NCBI RefSeq assembly: GCF_040115645.1
Contig: NC_089543.1
Span: 1,922,001-1,986,000 of the forward strand
Direction of reading: 5' to 3'
DNA: 64,000 nucleotides
From: Euwallacea fornicatus
Taxonomy: Eukaryota > Arthropoda > Insecta > Coleoptera > Curculionidae
Below the pieces are notes generated by a model, which was not told the DNA's origin, did not search any database, and saw only the letters and a program-made list of their open reading frames with translations. Positions within the stretch are counted from its first letter, which is position 1, and each line of letters starts with the position of its first letter. Position numbers and translations under genes: made by a program. This document shows, in pieces, positions 1-11,104 of this stretch.

Positions 1-1100
1 AAAATTTTGGAGTTGTTCGTAATGGTGCTTCGGGTCAAAATACATCATAAAAATGAATACTCGTATCACTAGATATGACACTCCAGGTTTCATTTCAAAT
101 TGTATTGCCCTTGTTTTCTATTAATATATATGTAAATCAATAGTTAAATTAAACAGTACATTAAGGATATTTATATTTTGGCAAAGAGTCTCCCATTCAT
201 TACAAACGGCACTTTTGCGTTGCCTTATTGCCCTCTTTTTTGTCAGATATTTTCCTGAAATTCGGGGAGATTATCCATTATAGCCTATATCTTCAGCTAT
301 ATCAAATGCTTCCGGAAATTGCATGTATAAATTCACCCCCTTGAATAGTGACATACCACGATGAATTGCCTCTTATTTTTAAATTCAAAAAAGTAAACGA
401 AATATGTTTTTTCAGTTTGAACCATTACGTTGCCTGTAATATAATTCTTTTATGATGCCACATATAGCTGATACTCTTTTAGGATTTATCGCTCTTGTAA
501 ATCTGTATTTTTTACCAATTTTGTTTACTTTTTTTAAGTGAAATTAGGGACGTTTGAATAATAGAAACCTTTCTTTAGTAAGCATCGCGCAAAACATTTA
601 TCTACAGAGGCAAGAGTTCATTATTGCAGAGTATAGGGTTCTCGAGTTAAATTATTATGGTTATCATTATTATTTTTTAATTGTTAACATAATATAACAA
701 TAACCCATATAATTCCACAAATTTAAACATGTCAATCATAAGTAAAAGCACTCATAATTCATGTTTTAAAACGTATTTCCAATCCGGTGAGGAAATTCTA
801 CTTTTCATTCAGTTGTCCCTAAAGGCATCAATCCGCAACACATTCCATACTGGCGAGAAAGTTCCAACTATCCTCCCGGTATATGCAATAGGGCAAAGTT
901 TATCAGCGTTCTGTTCCCATCAAAAAAAGAGCTGCATAACTTTCTAAACTATTATACAAGGAAGGCCCTCCTGAAGCTTACAAATTAACTTTTAACTAGG
1001 ATTTAAACACCAGCAAAAAGCGTTGGTCAAAACTTTTTTAAGAGTTATGTTTGAGACAAGAACTCTTTATATACCACCTTGAAGCAAATACAATAACGTA
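1..1100. other. AT-rich intergenic DNA, no gene seen
   Basis: No exon, RNA gene or recognisable transposon end was found here. The only open frame over 70 codons (729-947, plus) has no recognisable motif and no splice context, so it is treated as chance. Confidence 0.5.
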
Positions 1101-1968
1101 CAGGGTGTTTTATAAACATGCCGACAAACTTTCAGAGGATGTAGAGTTAATAAAAATAACTATTTGTATCGAATAAATATATGACCGAAATCGCTTCATT
1201 TTCAAGGTACAGAGTGTTTAATTTCTTCTTTTTCAAATATTTCAAAAACGATTTGAAATAAAGAAATTAAATTAGGGACATGCTATGGTGGGATAAATGT
1301 ATTTGTTCTGGAGTAAACAGAGTATTTCTACCTACATCAGTGGCGTCCGTATGGCTATCCAATGTTTCAACATGCGTAAATTGTTCAAATTTAATGGAAC
1401 CATGCTTTGGAAGAAGGGTATGATTTTGCGATGAGGCATGTGTGACACATGTTTGTTTTCATATCTTCTGGTTCTACTAAAAAAAAATTAATAAATTTCT
1501 GCTAAAGAATTTACAAAAATCTCACTTGGAAACCTATGCCGGTTTTTGGATGGGCATAGGAATGAGATATTATTTTTTATTTTAAAATGGCTACTTGAGC
1601 AACAAAATACTAAGGAGCCTTTTTTTGTTAAGAATTAATAGTATATAAAAAAATCGCATTAAAAAAGTTATTAAAGTACCATTTTCCTTAAAAACTTCCC
1701 ATTGAATGATCACAAGGATGCCACTGGTATAAGTGAAAATATTCTGTGTACTTTAGAACATGCACATTTATCCCATCAAAGCGTGTCCCTAATATCGTAT
1801 CCTTACTCTAAACTTTTTTTGAAATATTAAAAAAATGCAAAAAAAATTAAATATTCTGAATCTTGGAAACGAAGCGATTTTTGGACCTAACTTTATTTGA
1901 TCAACATATTTGTTTTTATGAGCTCTACATCCCGCGAAAATGCATCGGTATATTTATGAAATACCCTG
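1101..1968. mobile_element. Foldback DNA transposon, family A copy 1
   Basis: An 868-base non-autonomous element. It starts CAGGGTGTTTTATAAACATG and ends in the inverted form, flanked by TA on both sides (1099-1100 and 1969-1970), as expected for Tc1/mariner-type insertion. The left arm (about 1101-1352) pairs with the right arm (about 1713-1968), including a conserved block around GGGATAAATGT (left, near 1290) and its complement (right, near 1765). No transposase frame lies in the loop. A second, shorter copy lies at 10555-11102. The arms differ at many positions, so this is an old insertion. Confidence 0.82.
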
Positions 1969-1970
1969 TA

Positions 1971-2768
1971 TAATGGCGTGCCAATCAGTTTCTAGATAAA
2001 ATTCTAGGTCGGTTCTATTTTGAGTTCACTGAGTTTCTGTAAATTTCTTTTCCGACTATTATAATAACATTTTCACGGAACGAACGAAAACATTTTTACC
2101 TGAAAATTCTTTTCGGTTACATGACTGTATTCAATAATATGCCAATCCAATTATCTCCAAAAGGGCCTTTAAACTGAAGTTCTGTAAATTTGTTTAAACT
2201 AGGTCAAACGAAATTTCAAGCGCAATACTTTTGTTCTGGCTGGTTTTAACATAATTAAACTTGCCAGTTGCCGAATTTATCAGTAACGTTGATCGACAAA
2301 AAGTATTATAAGGGTATAATCAAGCGTACAGCAGCAGAAGAATTGAAAAAAATAGAGTAGTTTCTAAACTCCATTATTTTGCCTAGCTATCAACTCTATC
2401 CAGAGACAAAAGTTTAATATCTCAGGAATTTCTTGGTTCTTTGAAGCAATCTGTAGGTCTCTGAGAATATTTTCCAGCTATCAAAGAAGTTTTAGTTAAC
2501 TTTGTATATTTCCTAAAATTTTTTGGGACATTTTAAATATGTTTTTGTAGAATATCTTAAAGCATTTTTTGAAACTTTAAAGGATTTTCTGATGCTAAAA
2601 TAATTTTTGCACGTGCAATAAATTGCTACGGCTTTCAGAAAATTTTTAATTGTCTTTAAAGATTTTTTAAGATATTCGGTTCAGATTAGTTCGGTGAAAA
2701 AATGCCATAGATCTAGACAAATCCAACCTACTTTCTGAATTTATAATTTTCATTTAACGAAATGTTTA
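1971..2768. other. Intergenic DNA, nothing recognised
   Basis: AT-rich sequence between two transposon pieces. No coding frame, RNA gene or repeat end was recognised. Confidence 0.5.
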
Positions 2769-2770
2769 TA

Positions 2771-3040
2771 CAGGGTGTCTCGGAACTACCTACCCAAACT
2801 TTAGAGGGTGGTTGTACGCATCAAATGCTACCAAAAATGCAAGGTAAAAAATTTCTGAAAACTCAGCCCGTTTTCAGTCAATATAATAAACCTTTAACTT
2901 TAATGCTATGTGAGATTATTTGCAAAGATAGATTTTTCTTCAAATATTCGAGGTTGCGGCTATTTAATTCTCCACTGGTTCGTAATTACAAGATCTCACA
3001 ACTGCAAATCATTTTTAATGATTAAATAAAATTGCAAGAG
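2771..3040. mobile_element. Solo end of a CAGGGTG-type transposon
   Basis: The stretch starts CAGGGTGTCTCGGAACTACC directly after a TA at 2769-2770, which is the usual terminus of insect DUF4817-class mariner-like elements. No matching opposite end was found before 3.8 kb, so this looks like one terminal arm left by truncation. The inner boundary is a guess. The 87-codon frame starting at 2762 lies inside it and is not taken as a gene. Confidence 0.55.
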
Positions 3041-3866
3041 TTGTTGAAATAATGAGTCAATTAGAACTCAATATTGCTCTAAGCGGATAGTATAACGAGA
3101 CGGTTGTTTATATTTGTATACTCAAACTCGTTTATAGTTCATTTAAACGCATCTGAAATTTATATTATTACAATATGATTGAATATTAAAGATTTCTTCA
3201 TAATTATACGTAGGTAATACTAAGCTTAAAATGTCTTACCAATTGTTAATATTTAGGCCGATTAATGCCAATTGTGTTAGAGTATAATTGGACTAAAACA
3301 AAACGTAAAACAATAAGTTATAGATTTTAATGCATTTTTCCTATATTTATTTATATACTTTATTACCTAACAGTTTTGCTTGACCTGCCATCACGTTTTT
3401 AAAAATATGGGTTAGAGTGAGAGCTAGCTTTCGTATTTTTAGCGATGGCCTGCATTGTTATTCTATAACCATGTACGTTAAAACGCAACTGTGCGATTAA
3501 GGCAGGTTCCGACCGCAATGCGTATAAGTCATTTTTAGTTGATAAGCTTTCGAGGCACATAAATTAATATCGTTAATGCTAGTTTACAAGCTGATGGAAT
3601 ATCTCCCACACATATAGAGAAACCATCATTGATTTTATATCGCCAATCAATCAGTGGATAACTTTTCAATTAAGCCTTTAGCTGGATGGACACAACGTAA
3701 ATATTTGTTAAAACATCCTGACGGAGGGCATCTTTTTAATGACGGCCTACAAACCCCATGTCGGAAAACTAAAAGGAAAAGATAAAAGCAACATTTTTCC
3801 TCAAATCACCAGCCTTAACACTTGGCATTTAAAAACCTTTGAACGAAAGAATAAACATCGATATAC
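3041..3866. other. Intergenic DNA, nothing recognised
   Basis: No exon, transposon terminus or RNA gene was recognised. Confidence 0.45.
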
Positions 3867-4637
3867 ATAGAGGACCAAAAGTTCCGCATAAATTCGTTAA
3901 AAATTTAAAGAAATATTTTTCGTCAAAAAGCTGGAACACGGCAAATATTGTTTTTAATTCTTCATTCTTTGACGTGACAGATAGGGTTACCCATGTAATA
4001 AACAAATGTATTATCATTTGTTTCTTGCGGATCCCTATGTATATTACGACGTTTTTGAATTCTTTGAGAAATTCTGAACATATTTAATGTATTTTCACGT
4101 CTGAATGTAACAGATATTGAAATATGATATTTGCAATTAACGTGGTCTGTTAGGTCGCTTGACCTCACCACTATAGACTTTTTTATGGGGTTATTTCAAT
4201 AAATATCCTCTCAAATGATAAGAAAGGATCGTGGGGTAAGCGAATTGTGGCTTGCCCCTGTCAGGAAGTCAACGAGACAGGGTTCGAAACATTTAATACA
4301 TTATATTATAATAGTTAATATTGTTATTTTTTAAGTATTAATCGTTCTATGGTTATTTCTATTTTTTGTAATTTGCTTTGGACTATATTGAATTTAGTCA
4401 TGGGTATGTTACATGAAATATGTTCAGAATTTCTGAAAGAACGCAAAAACGTCATGATACTCATAATAGAAAAATGTAAAAATACATTTATCTACTACAC
4501 GAGGAACCCTGTATACATCTCTATTACATCAAAAAATGCACAACTAAAAATAATATTTGACGTGTTCCACCATTTTCTTGAAAAATATTTCTTTCAATTT
4601 TTAGGGAATTTAAAGGGGACTTTGGGTCTTGCATTTC
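3867..4637. mobile_element. Foldback element abutting a second transposon
   Basis: Two arms of about 230 bases (3867-4095 and about 4405-4637) are imperfect reverse complements. Both contain versions of a motif ending ACGTTTTTG and GAAATTCTGAACATATTT, and a GGGTT block near 3983 (left) and 4505 (right, as AACCCTGTATAC). The internal GGGTT block resembles a transposon terminus, so the structure may be one element nested in an older inverted duplication. Its right edge touches the TA that precedes the next element at 4640. Short open frames on both strands here are mirror products of the arms. Confidence 0.6.
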
Positions 4638-4639
4638 TA

Positions 4640-6576
4640 CAGGGTGTTCCTTAATGATGTGCGATATTTTAAGGTGGGATTCTACATGAACAAATAATGA
4701 TAGTTTGACATATAAGGTGTATTCCAAAAGTGCTCCGTTACGAAAATACGGGGTTGCCGAATATTAGAAAAAAAACCGGAAATTAATGAATATTTCCGAA
4801 ACCGCTCTAGATATTTCAATGAAATTTGAAATGTAAAAGTAGCTTATAAAGGGGCATTAATTGCAATAAAAATATGCGTTTCGATGCAACCTTATTCAAA
4901 ATTATTTTAATACGACAAATAAAACAATAGAAAATTTAACACATTATGGATTGACATCGTAATGAAATATGAATTACAGCTTACTTCAATATTTTCAAAG
5001 AAAAAGAAGATGCGCCACTGATTGTTATCAAAATAAAAATAGTTGAAAAAGAAAATTTGTTGTTGTTATTATTGTTATGGAAATATTCCTTCAGTTTTAT
5101 GTTTTGTTACTACAGTCTAGTGCTTTAGTACAATATTTTTATTTTTCCAATTGTGTTATAATGTTAATAATAGTAAATTATTCAAATGCGGAAATGGCAG
5201 TAATGCATTACGTGTATGGCCTCGTTGATGATAATGCAGAAGCCAGACGCATTTATCAAGAGAGGTATCCTAATCGTGCTTTGCCAAATCCCCAAACCTT
5301 TTATAACATTCATCAACGTCTTATTGAAACTCGTATTTTCCATAAACGTACATCAGAAGGTAAACCTCGAACTGTACAAACACCTGAAATTGAGGAGATG
5401 GTGCTGCACCAAGTCGAAGAACATTCTGAGACAAGTACCAGGAAGATCACTAGAAACTTGAATATTTCCTATCAAACTGTTTGAAGAACATTAGTTGATT
5501 TTTTGTTATATCTGTATCATATTTTAAGAATATAGGCATTACTTTCTAAAGATTTTACAGAGCCAGTGACCTTTTGTTAATGGTACCTTAGTGAAATTAC
5601 GCAAAATTCACAATTTATCACTCGTATTCTGTTTACGGTTCAAGCTAATTTCTCGAGAAATGCCATTCAAAATTTCCACAATAATCACATGTTGGCAGAT
5701 GAAAATCTTCATGTCTTAACCGAAGCGCATACGTAACATCAATTATCTGTTAACGTGTGCGCAGGAATCATTGGTAACCATTTAATGGGCCCATTCTTTC
5801 TTCCGAGATACTTGGATGGACGATCTTGCTTGAATTTTCGTCAGGAACAACTACTTTTCCTGTTTCAGGATGTTTCGTTAGCAATAAGAAATCGAATGTG
5901 GTACATGCATGATAGTGCACCTTCATATTTCAGTTTAATTGTTCACGACTATTAGCAAAGGGTTTACTGAAACCATTGAATTGGTCGAGATGGGCCTCAA
6001 AAATGGCCACCAAGATCCCCCGGTTTTAATAATTTAGATTTATTTTTATGAGGTCATCTTAAAATGCTAGCTTACGATATGTCCATTAACACTGTAAAAG
6101 AATTAAAAAAGAGGATAGTTGCAACATGTGACAGAATACACAATATACCGGGAATATTGAAAGAAGATCACAATTCTATGAGGAAAAAGGGGGAAGCATG
6201 CCTATGAAGTGAAAGGGTTCATTTTCAACAATTGTAAAAATCTTTTTTTTTTAATTCCTCATTAGATGTAATTCATATTTTATTACGATGTCAAACATAA
6301 TATGTTAAATTTTCTATTGCTTTTTTTGTCGTATTAAAATAGTTTGCATCGAAACGCATATTTTTATTGCAATCAATGCCCCTTTATAACATACCAAATT
6401 GCATTGAATTATCTCAAGAGGTTTCGAAAATAATCATTAAGGTTCATTTTTTTTTCTAAATCTTTGTAGTCTCTTATTTTCGTAATGGAGCATTTTTAGA
6501 GCATAGTTTATATAACAAACTATCATTATTTTTTCATGTAGAATTCCACTTCAAAACCTTATTAAGGAACACCCTG
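4640..6576 (+). mobile_element. DUF4817-class mariner-like transposon, long TIRs, decayed
   Basis: A 1937-base element with terminal inverted repeats of roughly 315-340 bases (left about 4640-4979, right about 6262-6576). The outer end reads CAGGGTGTTCCTTAAT on the left and its near complement on the right. TA precedes the left end; the right flank reads CA, so one target copy has mutated. The inner part of each arm includes a shared block, GCGTTTCGATGCAA. A degenerate transposase lies between the arms. The family is widespread in insects and moves by cut and paste; this copy cannot encode an intact enzyme. Confidence 0.85.
5161..6206 (+). pseudogene. Degenerate mariner-like transposase (DUF4817 + DDE)
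   Basis: The N-terminal DUF4817 helix-turn-helix region is readable from ATG 5161 (NYSNAEMAVMHYVYG, then RRIYQERYPNRALP and FYNIHQRL) to a stop at 5482-5484. Downstream, the DDE domain can be followed through stops and frameshifts: the region at about 5630-5700 that should hold the first catalytic Asp (family FTDEA) reads FTVQANF, so that Asp is lost. Residues VNVCAGIIGNHLMGPFFLP and MHDSAPSYFS (5746-5940) keep the second Asp. The third motif near 6020-6055 is broken, and the tail (IVATCDRIHNIPGI, EACL) ends at about 6206. It is clearly a pseudogene. Confidence 0.85.
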
Positions 6577-7029
6577 CATACGTACACATACTATATTAAT
6601 ATTCCCAATATTGTTTCTCTACATACATTAGATATTCAGGATGTTCACAACTTCGAAAAATATTACTCAGTAAAATTATTTCTTCACGGGGGATGTGTGA
6701 ATACAAAAATCCGGTTTTGTACGTGAAAAGGGCATTTCAAGAGTTTTATCGGCAAGTTTAGAGGGGGATTGATAGGACCATCCAACTACGGATTGAATTT
6801 GAATAATAGATATTGAGTGTCTGGAAATTTGAAACTATATTTGAATAGATTTGTCCAAATAAATTTTCCAAAATTTTACAAAGTGGCAGTGAATTGCATG
6901 CGAACTCGTACATTTAAGGCATGGAAGCTGCATGGTATGTCCAATCGATGATTACTTATGGGAAGCACCAGGTAATTAATGTAAATGTCAGGTATTTAAA
7001 GAAATACCGCTAGACATTTTCTGACAGTG
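6577..7029. other. Intergenic DNA, nothing recognised
   Basis: No exon or transposon terminus was recognised between the mariner-like element and the retrotransposon fragment. Confidence 0.45.
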
Positions 7030-7790
7030 TCTAACAGCTTTAAGACCATATTATAAATAAACGCATTCACTAACGACGACCTTACCAAGGCAAAACAATA
7101 ATTTTATACTCTCGCCATTGTGCAAACCTCGAGTATTTCGAATGACAAATCCCTACATCCTCGTATAGCTGACCTAATTAATTCCTCCATGTGCGGTGAA
7201 ATGACAATTTATAATCACAGAGAACACCAAGGTCCCTGAATGACGAGCTATGAATCCACTCGTAGTTATGCAATTGATAATCCTGAAGGACAACTCTCTT
7301 CTTTAGAGAACAGCCACGAGGCATCTTAAACACGAGTAGCTATCCTGAAATTACCTAACATGACACGATAATTTCATATCACCGCCATAAAAAAAAAATT
7401 CTTCAATTTAGTTGTAAAAGTAATTGTAATTAATTAATTATGTAATTACATAGGACAGGCCCCAATATTTAACCTTGCGGTACGTACGATGAGACTTTAA
7501 TTGTTATTCGGGAAGACCACAACCTTCAACAACTTACTTCCTTAAATAAAAGTTCAAAACGTTAACTGCGTTATTTTAAATTTCAATCTTCGTTAATTGT
7601 GTTAGCAAAATAACACTATCAAGCATGTCAAAGGCCTTTGAAAAATCGGTATATTTACTACACGTATTAGATTTTTCTCATTAAAAGCATTACATATAAA
7701 TTGAGTCATTACTAATGAATTAACAGCAGTAGCGCTTGATAAAATGAATAAAGTAGTTGTTATGTTGATTTTCGGTTTATTTTATCGAAA
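7030..7790 (-). pseudogene. Jockey-like non-LTR retrotransposon RT fragment
   Basis: The minus strand, read across several frames, gives a decayed reverse transcriptase. In order: MTQFICNAFNEK (about 7700-7740), the motif TDFSKAFD (7624-7651; family consensus YTDFSKAFD), SSYVPQG-stop-ILGP (7458-7492; consensus SGVPQGSILGP), FRDLGVLCDYKLSF (about 7198-7240), and ALVRSSLV near 7060. The catalytic YADD box was not found; the distance between the PQG motif and the RDLGV motif is too short, so it was probably deleted. There is no LTR. Stops and frameshifts make it non-functional. Confidence 0.8.
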
Positions 7791-10554
7791 TTTCAGCAAC
7801 TCTCACTCACCTAATTTCAAACATAATTTTAATTAAACTAATTCAAATAGCCGCTACTCGAATTTAGCAACTATAAGTTCAAATGGGATATTCAGGGAAT
7901 TATTTTGCACGTTAAACGTTATTAATTTTGCATCTTTTACAGAGTTTAATGGTCTTAATTTCATTAGCAAGTTTATAGCATTTTCGGACATAAAGTTGCA
8001 ACGATGATTCAGATGGAACGTTAAGCTGTCTGTGAGAATGCTTAACCGATACAGAGAGTATTAATGTGCGGTTATATTGGGATTTGTGAATTAATTATGC
8101 TATAAATGCGTCAATTAATAGCTAACGCTTGAATTTCGTTTGTTTGGGTTAAATTAATCCGACATTCTGGGGCGAATAAGCAATTTTCTTCGCAATATTT
8201 CAAATGACGCTCTTTTTACCACTGGATAATAAAAAGAAAGGGAACAACAACCGTTTCTTGTAATGTTAAGTCTTTAATAATTTTTCTTGTCAGTTACTTC
8301 TCAAATCTCGCAAAAGCAATTTGCAAATTAAAAGCAGATTTTGCTTTATGAAGTGACACATTATCCCGGATTTTGTCAAAAGTGGACTTAGGCAATTTGC
8401 ATCCTAAGCGGGAGATTTATAACGACTTTCTGAACCCAGGAAACAAAATTAGTAAAGTTTGGGCCTTAAAATCTAAATATTTCCCCGGCGTAGTCACTAA
8501 ATGTAAATTGAGGCATTATGTTTGAAAGGTTTTGTTCATTAAGGAATATTGCCCAATATTTTCTTTGGACTTCCTCAAAAAAATATCACGAAACAACATC
8601 TCTTGAGAATGACTTTTACTATTTAAAAAAGAGACCAGATTTACCAAAGCAGTTTTAATACCCCTAAGGGCAGTTTATAAGCTTAGTTCTGCACTGCAAC
8701 TGACACTCAGCACAATATTACTTAATAAATAGCAGACGCCGAGTTATGCTCGTAATAGGTTAATGGGTTTAGCTTAGGACTAAAGTTACTATCTACTTTT
8801 TTTTATTCCAGCCGTGAATCATTAATTTAAAACAACGTATGCCTTACTCCAAACAAACTACCCCCAGGTGGTTTTGCTGTAATTTGCCCCACTTAATGAC
8901 GTCGATGCATTAAAAGCTACTTAGTCCAGCAAAATACTTTAAACTCCAAAGCTAAATTACACGATAGTACGTTCATTACAATTTCACAAAGAGGCAATCT
9001 AGCTGCGTAAATCTTTAAACTATAAAGCACTTATTTTGAATTATAGTGACCTATATTGCACATGGTTTTATGGCCTGAAGCTTAAGTTAGTCACCACCAT
9101 TCTGCAATGGAATTAAGTCACAACCGATGAGGATATGATGTACATTTTATTAAACGTGCATCTAAATCATTCTGGAGAGGGTATTGATTTGAAACTCAGG
9201 ATAAAGGACCAATGCTCCGTGTAATAATACCCAAATATTAATACTAATATTAGGGCTGTTAAAATGGAAAAAGCTTGGGATATAGATTCAAAATTGATCC
9301 GTTCAATCGCACAAATCAATAGCAGGAAGTAGCCCGGTTTTTTATAGCTTTGTTGCTCGTTTTGGCAAATAAGACCCTAATCTATGACGGTGAAATGAAC
9401 GAGCAGATGTCATCATTATTCTTACGAGGTATATGCACCGATTTCGCCGATAATCCTTCACGATAAAATAACATCACAGAAATACTAATACATGGCGGTT
9501 TTGCGTCCAAGAACTGGGTCCAATTTTAGTGAATATCAGCAATTGTTTGCTACTTTATGTGTAAATTGTGCATTACTTCTAAGTCGTTAGTACCAAAGCT
9601 TCATTTCAGTTTTCACTGATACTTGTAGTAACCCGAATTGACCCGACTTATTGTTACTACTTAAAAATTTTCAATAAATATTACTGAAAATTTTCAAACA
9701 GGACTGTAAAAATCGGTATCCACTTTCATGTAATTTTTAAACTTGGAACACACTTGATTTCCCCAACTAAATTGCCTTGACGAACTCTATAATTTTCCCA
9801 ATAACGTCTCTTTTGGTTTTTGAGATGCGACTTTGCTACTTATTTTTACATTTTTGAAAGTGCTCTAAATTGAGGGCGCCTTAAGCTAGCTCTCCAAAGT
9901 TTTAGGATCACAATTAGGACAATCAGATTTAATACAGTGTGCAACTGATGCATAACCACACTGAATTACAGCATCTTACAAATTTCGAAATTTTCCTGAA
10001 AATTTTCTCGTTTTTAAAGTACGTTGTCTAGTTTTCAATAGTTTCACAACTTTAAGCATAGATATCTCCGGAATCCTCCCAGCAAAGGCTTTAAATAGTA
10101 TTAAAGTCTGCACCAGCCGGTTGTACAACCTCTTCTCGTTTCTGAGATATGAGGCCATTTTGATATCGATTTAATTAAAACTTTAAGTTATATTTAATTT
10201 GTAACTAATCCAAATTTTACTTTTAAATGCATTTCTTTGTGGTAAAATTCAATTGATTAAACTAGTGTGTAACTACATACGACCTAATCTTAGATTACTG
10301 TGATAGAATAGCGTAACACGATAATCAAACTGTGTTTGTCTGGGCTACATTCTTGCCAAATCTGATCTTTAACTGGTTCAATGAAGGGCACACCTTGGCC
10401 AGTCCTTTGGTTAATCTGGGGATTAAGCTTTAATCTATGTAAATGGACCTAAATGCTCGTAGAGCGTAACTTGCAATAATAATAGTCCTTTATCCTAATG
10501 GGGCTACTCAAATCGCCGAAAACAAAAGAGGAATCGTAATGAAATGAAAATATA
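7791..10554. other. Gene-free AT-rich stretch
   Basis: No exon, RNA gene or transposon end was recognised. A 60-codon frame at 9976-10158 (minus) has no family motif and no splice support. Confidence 0.45.
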
Positions 10555-11102
10555 CAGGGTATTTCATAAACATACCGACAAATTTTCCGGCGATGTAGAG
10601 CTCATAAAAACGAATATTTAGATCAAATAAAGTTAGGTCCACAATTGCTTCGTTTCCAAAATACAATGTTTAGGATAAGCACATGAAGTTAGGAATACGC
10701 TATGGAGGGATAAATGTTCATGTTGGAGAGTCTTTTTTATTAAAAATTTATAGAATATAAAAAAATATATTCGTAATAAAAAAAGTAAATGGTGTGCCAC
10801 TTTTTTCATTAATATCTTATTGAATAGTCTTACAGGGGCCCCTGGTATTGGTGTAAACATTCTGTCTGCTCCAGAACAAGCACATTTATCCCGCCATAAC
10901 GGGGCCCATGTCCCCAATTTCCATGTCTTTATTTCAATAGATTTTCGAAGTATTGAAAAAATATTATAAAAAAACAATAAATTAAACACTTTGTATCTTG
11001 GAAACGAAGCGATTTCAGATCTAACTTTACTCGATATAAATATTTGTTTTTGTGAATTACATGTCCTCTGAAAATTTGTAAGCATGTTTATGAAACACCC
11101 TG
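10555..11102. mobile_element. Foldback DNA transposon, family A copy 2
   Basis: A 548-base relative of the element at 1101-1968. It starts CAGGGTATTTCATAAACAT and ends with the complement of CAGGGTGTTTCATAAACAT, with TA at both flanks (10553-10554, 11103-11104). The shared internal blocks include the GAAACGAAGCGATTT motif and the GGGATAAATGT block, present in both arms. It is about 320 bases shorter than copy 1, the loop having been lost. The 150-codon minus-strand frame spanning it is a by-product of the inverted arms. Confidence 0.85.
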
Positions 11103-11104
11103 TA

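Noticed and set aside
4349..4727. 101-codon plus and 67-codon minus frames
   Set aside because: Both lie in the arm of the foldback element and cross its boundary with the next transposon.
10633..11085. 150-codon minus-strand open frame
   Set aside because: It spans the two arms of the foldback element and has no family motif; the length comes from the inverted structure.
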